The notes under the pieces were generated by a model. It was not told the DNA's origin, ran no database searches, and saw nothing but the letters and a program-made list of their open reading frames with translations. Positions 34,478 to 42,717 of a DNA stretch of 64,000 bases are shown here, piece after piece. This DNA is from Clostridia bacterium (GTDB lineage: Bacteria > Bacillota > Clostridia > Christensenellales > Aristaeellaceae). Location of the stretch: NCBI GenBank assembly GCA_900769075.1, contig CAAGFE010000078.1, positions 1-64,000 of the forward strand, given 5' to 3'. Numbering within the stretch: the first letter of the stretch is position 1; the number at the start of each line of letters is the position of its first letter. A program made the position numbers and the translations under genes.

Positions 34478-35713
34478 TTATTTCTCCACGCGCAGCATCA
34501 ATTCCTGCAAAACCTCGCGGAATTCCTTCCATTCGGGCAGGTTCCGCCAGTACCGGGTCAGGGTGGTGCCGTCCCGGAAGGGCTGATAGTAAGTTGCCTT
34601 GCTGCGGATGAACAGCAGCGCCACGTCCGCGCCGCCCAGATCCTCGGAGATGCTCACCGGCTGACCGAAGCCGAAGCCGTTCTCATCGGACTCAATGGAT
34701 GCTGACGTGATGTCGCTCAGGCTGGTGAACCACCGCCCGTATTCGGACAGGGGCCGGATGGCGCTGGAGTCGATCAGGCTGTAATCCACGGTGACCTCAT
34801 CGCCCCATACGTCCACATATACTTTGCCGATATAAAACATGTTGGAGATCATCAGGCTGTAGGTCTGGCGGCCGTCCCGGGTCAAATCAACGGGCAGAAC
34901 GTTGTACCACTTGTCCGGCAGGGTGTCGGATGCCTCCTGCAGTGTCAAGCCTGCCACGCAGATGGTGTTCTTGGGATAATGGATGACCTCCGGAGCCTCC
35001 TCTTCCTCGCCGGCTTCCGGCTTCTTCAGCAAGGACCGTGCGTTCCAGGGGCTGACGCTCAGCTTGACCTTTTGATCCCCTTCCGGCGTGCGGACGAACC
35101 AGCCGTAGCCCGGCTCCCAGGTGGCGGCGAAGCTCCCGTCGTCGTATTCCGCATACACCACGTCGCTGTCCCGGCTGAACCAGACGGTGACGTCCCTGAA
35201 GGCCTCGTAGCCGTAGCTCGTCATCACGCCGCGGGTGTTGAACCGGGCTCGGACGCTGCCGGCGGCATATCCGAACTCGATGAAGCGACCCTTGCCGTCA
35301 AAGACGTACTCGTTCCCCGCCCGATCATACCGGGTGATGCGCGCCAGGCCGCCCGCCGCGTTGTACTCGGCCCGCACGTCCGCCCAGGCGATTTCAACCC
35401 CTGTCCACCAGCCGCCGTCAGGCAGCCCCTCCGCCGAATAAACGCCGTCCTCGCCGCACGCGGCGTCAATGGCGACGAGCTGACAGTCCGCATCCCTGCC
35501 CAGACAGGTCACGCGGGACGGGCAGGGCAGGGCACAGTCCAGCATGATGGTCATGGCGCCATCCGCCTTCTGGAGGCGGAGGATGCGGGGGGCATCCGGG
35601 GCGGAGAGCATAGCGGGGAGCTTCGAGGCGGACGTGGGCACATATTCCGCAAGCGCCGCGGCGGAAAGCAAGCACAACAGCATTGCCAGGCAAAGACAAA
35701 TCCACTTTTTCAT
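34478..35713 (-). CDS. Secreted protein of unknown function
   Basis: Not recognised. The 411-residue product starts with a clear signal peptide (MKKWICLCLAMLLCLLSAAA, cut near ALAEY). The mature part is rich in aromatic and acidic residues. Segments such as ARITRYDRAGNEYVFDGKG resemble the YD-type beta-hairpin pattern of cell-surface proteins, but there is no array. A Glu-rich linker (AGEEEEAPEV) separates two halves. The C-terminal half (about residues 240-411) has NVLPVDLTRDGRQTY and may be a separate beta domain. The ATG at 35713 has GGGAGG 8 nt upstream. It lies between argH and the GNAT gene on the same strand. Confidence 0.75.
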   Translation of the reverse strand: MKKWICLCLAMLLCLLSAAALAEYVPTSASKLPAMLSAPDAPRILRLQKADGAMTIMLDCALPCPSRVTCLGRDADCQLVAIDAACGEDGVYSAEGLPDGGWWTGVEIAWADVRAEYNAAGGLARITRYDRAGNEYVFDGKGRFIEFGYAAGSVRARFNTRGVMTSYGYEAFRDVTVWFSRDSDVVYAEYDDGSFAATWEPGYGWFVRTPEGDQKVKLSVSPWNARSLLKKPEAGEEEEAPEVIHYPKNTICVAGLTLQEASDTLPDKWYNVLPVDLTRDGRQTYSLMISNMFYIGKVYVDVWGDEVTVDYSLIDSSAIRPLSEYGRWFTSLSDITSASIESDENGFGFGQPVSISEDLGGADVALLFIRSKATYYQPFRDGTTLTRYWRNLPEWKEFREVLQELMLRVEK

Positions 35714-35802
35714 ACACAAACCTCCCGACTGACATAAGCTTTCATCTGATTAGACGGATCAGCCGGGCGATTTGTTTCATGTTCAGGGATCATTTGGAAA
35801 AA

Positions 35803-37176
35803 TTATTGTGCCAGCGCCCTGCGGCCGTTGTCGATGGCCCGTTGAACCATATCGGGCGCGGGCGCACCGGGAAGGCGGCGCTTCTCCACGCAGGAGAGCA
35901 TGGACAGATCCTCAAACACATCCTGCTGGAACACGGGGTGGAAGGACTGCAGCTCCTCCAGGGACAGGTCGAGCAGCGCCTTGTTCTCGTTCAGGCAGTG
36001 GGCCACGAGCCTGCCAACCACCGCATGGGCGTCGCGGAAGGGAACGCCGTGCTTGACCAGGTAGTCCGCCGCGTCGGTGGCGTTGGTGAAGCCGCCGGAA
36101 GCGCCCTTTTCCATCACGTCTCTGCGGAAGGTGCAGGTTTTCAGCATCGCGGTGAAGATGGTCAGGCACATAACGATCGTGTCCCGCGCGTCAAAGAAGG
36201 CTTCCTTGTCCTCCTGCATGTCCTTGTTGTAGGCCAGGGGGATGCCCTTCATCACGGTCAGCAGGCCCATCAGGTCGCCGTAGACGCGCCCTGTCTTGCC
36301 CCGGATGAGCTCCGCCACATCGGGGTTCTTCTTCTGGGGCATGATGGAGGAGCCGGTGGCGTAGGCGTCATCCATCTCCACAAAGCGGAACTCGTTGGTG
36401 TTCCAGAGGATCAGCTCCTCGCAGAATCGGGAGAGGTGCATCATGCAGGTGGAGGCGGCGGAGAGATAATCCAGGAGGAAGTCCCGGTCGGACACGCCGT
36501 CCAGGCTGTTTTCGCTGATGGCGGAGAAGCCCAGCAGCTCCGCCACCCGTTCCCGGTCGAGTGGATAGGTGGTGCCTGCCAGCGCGCCGGAGCCCAGGGG
36601 CATCACGTCCGCCGCGTCATAAGCATGGCGAAAGCGCCTGCGGTCCCGCAGGAACATCTGGAAGTAGGCCATCATGTGGTGGGCCAGGGTGATGGGCTGG
36701 GCCTTCTGCAGGTGGGTGTAACCGGGCATGATGGTGTGCAGGTTGTCCTGGGCGATGTCCAGCAGGACGGTGAGCAGGTCATTCAGCAGCTCCTCGGTAT
36801 CGCGGCAAGCCTGCTTGGCGTACATGCGCACATCCAGGGCAACCTGGTCGTTGCGGCTGCGCCCGGTATGGAGGCGCTTGCCGGCTTCTCCGATCCGCTG
36901 GGTCAGCAGGGTTTCCACATTCATGTGGATGTCCTCCGCGTCCACCATCCATTCGATTTTTCCGGCATGCACATCCTCAAGAATCCCCTTCAGCCCCTCG
37001 ACGATCCTGTCCGCATCCTCCCGGGGGATAATGCCCTGCTCGCCCAGCATGGTCGCATGGGCGATGGAACCGGTGATGTCCTGATCCGCCAGGCGCTGGT
37101 CAAAGGAAATGGATGAATGGAAATCATCCATCAGATGATCGGTGGATTTGGAAAAGCGTCCGCCCCAAAGCTTCAT
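35803..37176 (-). CDS. argH: Argininosuccinate lyase
   Basis: Last step of arginine synthesis: argininosuccinate to arginine and fumarate. The 457-residue protein carries the fumarase/aspartase signature GSSIMPQKKNPD, the N-terminal LWGGRFSKSTDHLMDDFHSS, and HTGRSRNDQVALDVRMYAKQ. GGAGG precedes the ATG. It is transcribed away from argG across a 238-bp intergenic region, whereas many Clostridia have argGH as one operon. A regulatory link through the operator near argG is possible but distant. Confidence 0.96.
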   Translation of the reverse strand: MKLWGGRFSKSTDHLMDDFHSSISFDQRLADQDITGSIAHATMLGEQGIIPREDADRIVEGLKGILEDVHAGKIEWMVDAEDIHMNVETLLTQRIGEAGKRLHTGRSRNDQVALDVRMYAKQACRDTEELLNDLLTVLLDIAQDNLHTIMPGYTHLQKAQPITLAHHMMAYFQMFLRDRRRFRHAYDAADVMPLGSGALAGTTYPLDRERVAELLGFSAISENSLDGVSDRDFLLDYLSAASTCMMHLSRFCEELILWNTNEFRFVEMDDAYATGSSIMPQKKNPDVAELIRGKTGRVYGDLMGLLTVMKGIPLAYNKDMQEDKEAFFDARDTIVMCLTIFTAMLKTCTFRRDVMEKGASGGFTNATDAADYLVKHGVPFRDAHAVVGRLVAHCLNENKALLDLSLEELQSFHPVFQQDVFEDLSMLSCVEKRRLPGAPAPDMVQRAIDNGRRALAQ

Positions 37177-37229
37177 AGGGGATTCCTCCTCAAACTGCGC
37201 AGCACCGCGCCATGATATATCAGATAGGC

Positions 37230-37235
37230 ATTATA
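37230..37235 (-). promoter_or_regulatory. Candidate argH -10 box
   Basis: TATAAT on the minus strand about 55 nt before argH. The matching -35 region (TTTTCC) is poor, so an activator or weak basal promoter is possible. Confidence 0.45.
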
Positions 37236-37317
37236 TCAGATTTGTCCGCGGAGGAAAAGGGGGAAAGCAGGAAAAGTACCGAAGGAAGGCGCATTGGATA
37301 CAGAGTACGGGGGAAAG

Positions 37318-37357
37318 ACAGAATAAAAACAAAAAGGATATTGCATTTTTATTCATC
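37318..37357. promoter_or_regulatory. Arginine-repressor (AhrC/ArgR) operator, ARG box pair
   Basis: Positions 37340-37357, read on the minus strand, match the Bacillus ARG-box consensus CATGAATAAAAATKCAAK at 17 of 18 positions (ATGAATAAAAATGCAAT). The box covers the -35 hexamer and part of the spacer of the argG promoter. A weaker plus-strand box (GAATAAAAA core) lies next to it at about 37318-37335. ArgR hexamers usually bind paired boxes, so arginine repression of argG is predicted. Confidence 0.7.
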
Positions 37358-37369
37358 TGGTTGTATAAT
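37341..37369 (+). promoter_or_regulatory. argG promoter
   Basis: TTGCAT (37341-37346), a 17-nt spacer and TATAAT (37364-37369), about 45 nt before argG. Overlapped by the ARG box. Confidence 0.8.
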
Positions 37370-37414
37370 GCCGTTTGTCAACCCGATAAGAATCCGTAAA
37401 GGAGATTGATTGAT

Positions 37415-38623
37415 ATGGCAAAGATGCGTGTTCTGCTGGCGTACTCCGGTGGTCTGGATACGTCCATTATCGTCCCGTGGCTGAAGGAAAACTACGACTG
37501 CGACGTGGTCTGCGTAGCGGGCGATGTGGGCCAGGGCGAGGAGCTGGAGCCCCTGCACGAGAAGGCTGCCAAATGCGGCGCGGAGAAGCTGTACATCGCT
37601 GACCTGCGCAAGGAATTTGTGGAGGACTTCATCTGGCCGACCCTGAAGGCCGGCGCGGTGTACGAGGGCAAGTACCTGCTGGGTACCTCCTTCGCCCGTC
37701 CGCTGATCGCCAAGCGCCTGGTGGAGATCGCCCATGAGGAAAACTGCACGGCTATCTGCCACGGCTGCACCGGCAAGGGCAATGACCAGGTTCGCTTCGA
37801 GCTGACCATCAAGGCCTTCGACCCCCATATGAAAATCATCGCCCCCTGGCGCATCTGGGATATCAAGACCCGCGAGGAGGAGATCGAATACGCCGAGGCC
37901 CGCGGCATCCCGGTGCCCGTGAAGAAGGATCGCCCTTACTCTATGGACCGCAACATCTGGCACATCAGCCATGAGGGCGCTGATCTGGAGGATCCCTGGA
38001 ACGAGCCCCCGGCCGACCTGCTGTTGACCATGGTCACCCCTGAGAAGGCACCCGATGTCCCCGAGTACGTCATCATCGACTTTGAGAAGGGCGTGCCCGT
38101 TGCCATCAACGGCGAGAAGATGGAAGCCGTCGAATTGCTGACCAAAGCCAACGAGATTGCTGCCCGCAACGGCGTGGGCTGCGCTGATTTGGTCGAGAAC
38201 CGCCTGGTGGGCATGAAGTCCCGCGGCGTGTATGAGACCCCCGGCGGCACCATGCTCTATGCGGCGCACAGCATTCTGGAGTCCATCACCCTGGATCGCC
38301 AGACCAGCCACTACAAGGAGCTGGTGGCATCCAAATTTGCTGAGCTGGTCTATGACGGCATGTGGTACACGCCCCTGCGCGAGGCCCTGTCCGCCTTTGT
38401 GGATTCCACCCAGGAGGCCGTCAACGGCACCGTGAAGCTCAAGCTCTACAAGGGCAACTGCATCAACGCCGGCGTGAAGTCCCCCAACAGCCTGTATCTG
38501 GAGGAGATCGCCACCTTCGGAGACTCCAAGGATCTGTACAGCCACAAGGACAGCGAAGGCTTCATCAACCTGCTGGGCCTGCCCATGAAGGTCAAGGCCA
38601 TGGTGGATCAGAAGAACAAGTGA
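37415..38623 (+). CDS. argG: Argininosuccinate synthase
   Basis: Joins citrulline and aspartate with ATP. The 402-residue protein opens with the ATP-pyrophosphatase loop [17 protein letters not shown], followed by [25 protein letters not shown] and [14 protein letters not shown]. The ATG at 37415 has AAAGGAG 10 nt upstream. It is monocistronic with a strong terminator and is divergent from argH. Confidence 0.97.
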   Translation: MAKMRVLLAYSGGLDTSIIVPWLKENYDCDVVCVAGDVGQGEELEPLHEKAAKCGAEKLYIADLRKEFVEDFIWPTLKAGAVYEGKYLLGTSFARPLIAKRLVEIAHEENCTAICHGCTGKGNDQVRFELTIKAFDPHMKIIAPWRIWDIKTREEEIEYAEARGIPVPVKKDRPYSMDRNIWHISHEGADLEDPWNEPPADLLLTMVTPEKAPDVPEYVIIDFEKGVPVAINGEKMEAVELLTKANEIAARNGVGCADLVENRLVGMKSRGVYETPGGTMLYAAHSILESITLDRQTSHYKELVASKFAELVYDGMWYTPLREALSAFVDSTQEAVNGTVKLKLYKGNCINAGVKSPNSLYLEEIATFGDSKDLYSHKDSEGFINLLGLPMKVKAMVDQKNK

Positions 38624-38646
38624 TCCGCCCAGGAGGAAACATCACG

Positions 38647-38683
38647 ACCCCGCAGCTTCCATCGCCGGAGGCTGCGGGGTTTA
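38647..38683 (+). terminator. argG terminator
   Basis: ACCCCGCAGC (38647-38656) pairs with GCTGCGGGGT (38671-38680), then TTT. Confidence 0.8.
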
Positions 38684-38701
38684 ACTTGTGCGGACAGACA
38701 G

Positions 38702-38728
38702 AAAAAAGAGCAGCCGAAGCCGCTCTTT
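38702..38728 (-). terminator. fba terminator
   Basis: On the minus strand AAGAGCGGC pairs with GCTGCTCTT around a stable TTCG tetraloop, followed by a run of T. It lies back to back with the argG terminator. Confidence 0.88.
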
Positions 38729-38746
38729 ATGTTTGGATGAGGATGA

Positions 38747-39685
38747 TTAAGCCTTGCCGTTGCAGCCCAGGACGTCCACGATCTTGTGGGCAACCATGTC
38801 CTTCACAGCCTGACGGGCGGGCTTCAGCCACTGACGGGGATCGAAGTGATCCGGATGCTCCGCGAAGTACTTGCGCACGGAAGCGGTCATGGCCAGACGG
38901 ATGTCGGAGTCGATGTTGATCTTGCACACAGCCAGCTTGGCAGCCTGCGCCAGCTGCTCCTCGGGGATGCCGATGGCGCCGGGCATGTTGCCGCCGTACT
39001 GATTGATTTCCGCCACAAACTCCAGGGGCACGGAGGAAGCGCCGTGCAGAACGATCGGGAAGCCGGGCAGACGCTTGGCGCACTCCTCCAGCACGTCGAA
39101 ACGCAGCTGGGGCTTGGTGCCGGGCTTGAACTTGTACGCGCCGTGGCTGGTGCCGATGGCGATGGCCAGGGAGTCGCAGCCGGTCTTGGAAACGAACTCT
39201 TCCACTTCTTCGGGACGGGTGTACATTTCCTTGCCGGATTCGACGACCACTTCGTCCTCCACGCCGGCCAGGGTGCCCAGCTCAGCTTCGACCACAACGC
39301 CATGGTCATGGGCGTATTCCACAACGCGCTTGGTCAGCTCGATGTTCTCAGCGAAGGACTTGGAAGAAGCGTCGATCATGACGGAGGTGAAGCCGCCGTC
39401 GATGCAGCTCTTGCACAGCTCAAAGGAATCGCCATGATCCAGGTGCAGGGCGATCGGGATGTCGGGATTCTCAGCGGCGGCAGCCTCCACCAGCTTCACC
39501 AGGTAGGTGTGGTTGGCGTAGTTGCGCGCGCCCTTGGACACCTGCAGGATCACGGGAGCCTTCAGCTCGCCGGCCGCCTCGGTGATGCCCTGAATGATTT
39601 CCATGTTGTTCACGTTGAAGGCGCCGACAGCGTAGCCGCCCGCATAGGCCTTCTGGAACATTTCCTTGGTCGTTACAATAGCCAT
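38747..39685 (-). CDS. fba: Class II fructose-1,6-bisphosphate aldolase
   Basis: Glycolytic and gluconeogenic zinc aldolase. The 312-residue protein shows YAVGAFNVNNMEIIQGI, IALHLDHGDSFELCKSCIDG (catalytic Asp and zinc His), VEAELGTLAGVED, IAIGTSHGAYKF and FPIVLHGASSVP (zinc ligands), and CKINIDSDIRLAMTA. The ATG has AGGAGG upstream. It is monocistronic with its own promoter, a palindrome near the predicted transcription start, and a strong terminator. Confidence 0.96.
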   Translation of the reverse strand: MAIVTTKEMFQKAYAGGYAVGAFNVNNMEIIQGITEAAGELKAPVILQVSKGARNYANHTYLVKLVEAAAAENPDIPIALHLDHGDSFELCKSCIDGGFTSVMIDASSKSFAENIELTKRVVEYAHDHGVVVEAELGTLAGVEDEVVVESGKEMYTRPEEVEEFVSKTGCDSLAIAIGTSHGAYKFKPGTKPQLRFDVLEECAKRLPGFPIVLHGASSVPLEFVAEINQYGGNMPGAIGIPEEQLAQAAKLAVCKINIDSDIRLAMTASVRKYFAEHPDHFDPRQWLKPARQAVKDMVAHKIVDVLGCNGKA

Positions 39686-39709
39686 TGGAATGACCTCCTA
39701 TCACAATCG

Positions 39710-39725
39710 TGTACATACTTGTACA
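39710..39725. promoter_or_regulatory. Candidate operator: TGTACA inverted repeat upstream of fba
   Basis: TGTACA-TACT-TGTACA lies between the fba -10 box and the ribosome site, at or just after the predicted transcription start. A protein bound here could block fba expression. The binding protein is not known from the sequence. Confidence 0.45.
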
Positions 39726-39731
39726 GTTTTG

Positions 39732-39760
39732 ATTATAACACATTCCAAAGGCTATGAAAA
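39732..39760 (-). promoter_or_regulatory. fba promoter
   Basis: On the minus strand TTTTCA (39760-39755), a 17-nt spacer and TATAAT (39737-39732). Confidence 0.65.
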
Positions 39761-39898
39761 GAGGATTTGCGAATTATTTCACTATTTTGGTGGACTTTCC
39801 CGCCGGAAAATAAGTTTTGTTCCATCGCGGGGCAATTTGAGAGCACAATCGCTGATGCGGATCAGGCCGGATTGCCTATTCCTTTTTCTGAATGTTTG

Positions 39899-39907
39899 TG
39901 ATACAAT
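39899..39907 (+). promoter_or_regulatory. Extended -10 promoter of the HAD-IIA gene
   Basis: TGATACAAT is an extended -10 element 21 nt before the start codon. No good -35 lies at 17 nt, as is usual for extended -10 promoters. Confidence 0.55.
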
Positions 39908-39927
39908 AGAAACCAGGAGGGTTCTGC

Positions 39928-40731
39928 ATGACACAAACAGAGATTCAAAGCCGCCTGTCTGGGATTCGCTGCTTCCTGCTGGATATGGACGGTACCTTTT
40001 ATCTGGGAAACCGGCTGATCGACGGTTCGCTGGATTTCCTCGAAGCCCTGCGCCGTACCGGGCGAGACGCCTGGTTCCTGACCAACAATTCCTCCAAATC
40101 CGCCTCGGCCTATGTGGACAAGCTGACCCGCATGGGCGTGCCGGAACCCTTCTGCAGCCAGGTGATGACCAGCGGTCACGCGGCGGCCCGCTATCTGGCG
40201 GAGCGATTTCCCGGGGGAAGGGGGTTCCTGCTGGGGAACGAGGTGCTCCGGGCGGAATTGACCGCCATGGGCCTGACGTTCACCGAGGATGACCCGGATT
40301 ATGTCCTCGTCGCCTTCGATACCACGCTGGACTACGCCAAAATGTGCAAGGTCTGCGATTTCATCCGCGCGGGCAAGCCCTACATTGCCACCCATCCGGA
40401 TTTCAACTGCCCCACGGAAACCGGCTTCATCCCGGATATCGGCGCGATCATGGCTTTTATTGAGGCCAGCACGGGCCGCAGGGCGGACACCATCCTGGGC
40501 AAACCCTATGGCGGCATCGTTCGGGAGGCACAGGCGCGGACCGGCTATGCCCTGGGGGAAATGACCATGGTGGGCGACCGGCTCTATACCGACGTGGCAA
40601 CTGCCGTCAACCACGGCATGACGGGCATCCTGGTTCTGTCCGGCGAGGCGACCATGGCGGATGTAGCCGCTTCCGACGTCCAGCCCCACCTCATTTTTGA
40701 CAGGCTGGCGGATATGATTCCCTATTTGTAA
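39928..40731 (+). CDS. HAD-IIA family phosphatase, NagD-like
   Basis: Cytosolic phosphatase, possibly for sugar phosphates or nucleotide monophosphates. Motif I is CFLLDMDGTFYLGN, motif II FLTNNSSKS, then the C2 cap (DYVLVAFDTTLDYAKMC, ATHPDFNCPTETG) and motif III/IV LGKPYGGIV and MVGDRLYTDVATAVNHGM. The 267-residue length fits NagD. AGGAGG precedes the ATG. It is followed 18 nt later by an aldo-keto reductase gene, probably in one unit. Confidence 0.88.
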   Translation: MTQTEIQSRLSGIRCFLLDMDGTFYLGNRLIDGSLDFLEALRRTGRDAWFLTNNSSKSASAYVDKLTRMGVPEPFCSQVMTSGHAAARYLAERFPGGRGFLLGNEVLRAELTAMGLTFTEDDPDYVLVAFDTTLDYAKMCKVCDFIRAGKPYIATHPDFNCPTETGFIPDIGAIMAFIEASTGRRADTILGKPYGGIVREAQARTGYALGEMTMVGDRLYTDVATAVNHGMTGILVLSGEATMADVAASDVQPHLIFDRLADMIPYL

Positions 40732-40749
40732 AATAAAGGAGTAACGATC

Positions 40750-41877
40750 ATGCTGAAAACAATGTTCCCTACCATCAACCGGGAGAGCAGCATGCTGGGC
40801 TTCGGCTGCATGCGCTTCCCCTGCACGCCTGACGGAAAGATCGACGAGGCGGAGGCCATCCGCATGGTTCGTCACGCCATTGATAACGGCGTCACCTACA
40901 TCGACACCGCCTATCCCTACCACGGCGGCGAAAGCGAGATCCTGGTCGGCAAGGCCCTCCGGGACGGCTACCGGGACAAGGTCATCCTGACCACCAAGCT
41001 GCCCTGCTGGAACGTCAAATGCCATGAGGACATGATGAAGCACCTGGACGAGCAGCTGGCCAAGCTCCAGACCGACCATGTGGATTTTTACATCCTGCAT
41101 GCGATGAACAAGGATCGCCTCAAGCAGATGCAGGACTTGGAATACAAAAAGTTCTATGCCGAAGCGCTGGCCCAGGGCAAGATCCGCTACCCCGGCTTCT
41201 CCTTCCACGATGATTACGCCACCTTCATGGATATCCTGAACGACTGGGATCAGTGGAAGATGGCCCAGGTGCAGATGAACATCCTGGATGACCAGAACCA
41301 GGCGACCATCGAGGGCATCCGTGAGTGCGGGCGCCGCGGCATCGGCGTGGTCATCATGGAGCCCCTGCGCGGCGGTCTGCTGGCCAATCCGCCCGAGGAC
41401 GTGAAGGCGGTCTACAATGCCTTTGAAGCCAAGCGCAGTCCGGCGGAATGGGCCTTCCGCTTCCTGTATTCCATGCCCGAGGTGGTGACCATCCTCTCCG
41501 GCATGAGCACCTGGGAGCAGGTGGTGGATAATCTTCGCATCTTCGACCTGGCGGAGCAGCCCGATCTGACCGATGCGGAAAAGGCACTCTACGCCTCCGT
41601 CAAGGCAACCTATATGGCCCGCACCCGCACCCGCTGCACCGGCTGCGAATATTGCCAGCCCTGTCCCATGGGCGTTGCCATTCCCCGTATCTTCCGCGGA
41701 TACGACGGCGCGATGCTCCGGGCGGACAGCTCCTTCAAGGATGGCTATGCCCGCATCATCAAGGACGAGTGCGATGCCTCCCGATGCGTGGAATGCCGCC
41801 AGTGCGAGGGCGCCTGCCCCCAGCATCTGCCCATCACCGATTTGCTCAAGGAAATTCACGCCGCCAGCGCGCAGTAA
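40750..41877 (+). CDS. Aldo-keto reductase with C-terminal 4Fe-4S domain
   Basis: The first 280 or so residues are an AKR barrel: LGFGCMRFP, YIDTAYPYHGGESEI (catalytic Tyr region), VILTTKLPCW, VDFYILHAMNKD and VVIMEPLRGGLLA. The C-terminal 100 residues carry two cysteine clusters, CTGCEYCQPCPMGV and CVECRQCEGACPQHL, typical of ferredoxin-like 4Fe-4S binding. Such fusions are widespread in anaerobes and may couple NAD(P)H to ferredoxin, but substrates are unknown. Length 375. AAAGGAG lies before the ATG. Confidence 0.9.
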   Translation: MLKTMFPTINRESSMLGFGCMRFPCTPDGKIDEAEAIRMVRHAIDNGVTYIDTAYPYHGGESEILVGKALRDGYRDKVILTTKLPCWNVKCHEDMMKHLDEQLAKLQTDHVDFYILHAMNKDRLKQMQDLEYKKFYAEALAQGKIRYPGFSFHDDYATFMDILNDWDQWKMAQVQMNILDDQNQATIEGIRECGRRGIGVVIMEPLRGGLLANPPEDVKAVYNAFEAKRSPAEWAFRFLYSMPEVVTILSGMSTWEQVVDNLRIFDLAEQPDLTDAEKALYASVKATYMARTRTRCTGCEYCQPCPMGVAIPRIFRGYDGAMLRADSSFKDGYARIIKDECDASRCVECRQCEGACPQHLPITDLLKEIHAASAQ

Positions 41878-41913
41878 TACCGTTTTCCTTGATTCCTCAA
41901 GGAGAGAATAGCC

Positions 41914-42621
41914 ATGAGAATCGAGTGCGTATGGGAGCATCACGGCAATGACAGCCTGCTGTATGCGGCCAACTTTCCGGGCGCTTTCACAAGAGGCCCG
42001 TCCAAGGAAGCCGCGATAGGTAAAATGCCGGTGGAGATTTCCGCCTTCCTGAGATGGAGGGGCATGGATGTTCCGGACTCTTTTCAGGTTGAAATTGTGC
42101 AGGAGAAAAGCTCTGCCCTGACGATTGCCGACGCGGATTCCGACGTCCTCTTTGACGGGGAAAGAGAAGCACTGAGCCTGGAGGAATACCTGGCACTCAA
42201 GGAGGCTGCGCTGAAATCGGCACGGGATTTTCTGGCGCTGTATCTTGCAGTCCCGGATCCTCACAGAACCTGCATGCCGGTCAGGCATACGTTCTACGGG
42301 CCGATTCCCCGCACTGCCTTTGAAATGTATGAGCATACCAAGAATGTCAATGCGTATTACTTCGGCGAGATTGGCGTTTCCGCGGATAACGAGGGAACCA
42401 TTCTGGCATGCAGGGAACGCGGCTTTGCTTCGCTGGAAACCAGGCCGGATTTCCTGAACATGGGCGTAAGGCTGGGCAGCTACGATGAAGTATGGTCATT
42501 GCGAAAGGTCATGAGGCGCTTTATCTGGCATGACAGGATTCATGCAAAAGCCATGTACCGAATGGCTTTGAGAACCTTCGGGAAGGCGAATGTGCCGGAT
42601 GTGTTTTCCTTCGGGGAATGA
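41914..42621 (+). CDS. Uncharacterised protein with HicB-like N terminus and DinB-like C terminus
   Basis: No named family was recognised. The first 55 residues (MRIECVWEHHGNDSLLYAAN, then FPGAFTRGPSKEAAIGKMPVE) resemble the HicB-type beta-alpha fold seen in antitoxins and standalone sensors. The C-terminal half is mostly helical and ends with RFIWHDRIHAKAMYRMALRT, recalling DinB-like metal-binding bundles with spaced His. No toxin gene is adjacent. The ATG has AAGGAG upstream and lies 36 nt after the reductase gene. Codon use is slightly less GC-rich than its neighbours. Both domain assignments are tentative. Confidence 0.6.
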   Translation: MRIECVWEHHGNDSLLYAANFPGAFTRGPSKEAAIGKMPVEISAFLRWRGMDVPDSFQVEIVQEKSSALTIADADSDVLFDGEREALSLEEYLALKEAALKSARDFLALYLAVPDPHRTCMPVRHTFYGPIPRTAFEMYEHTKNVNAYYFGEIGVSADNEGTILACRERGFASLETRPDFLNMGVRLGSYDEVWSLRKVMRRFIWHDRIHAKAMYRMALRTFGKANVPDVFSFGE

Positions 42622-42656
42622 GTCGGATCCCACCAGACAGAAATAAGTCAACAGAC

Positions 42657-42696
42657 AAAAATCCTCCTCAGGATCGGCAAGATCCTGGGGAGGATT
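42657..42696 (-). terminator. Terminator of the mre-rodA operon
   Basis: A 16-bp stem (42660-42675 with 42681-42696, one wobble) around GGCAA. On the minus strand TTTTTG follows. It may also act on the convergent plus-strand gene. Confidence 0.85.
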
Positions 42697-42717
42697 GCAT
42701 ATTTGGGGTTTCCGTCC

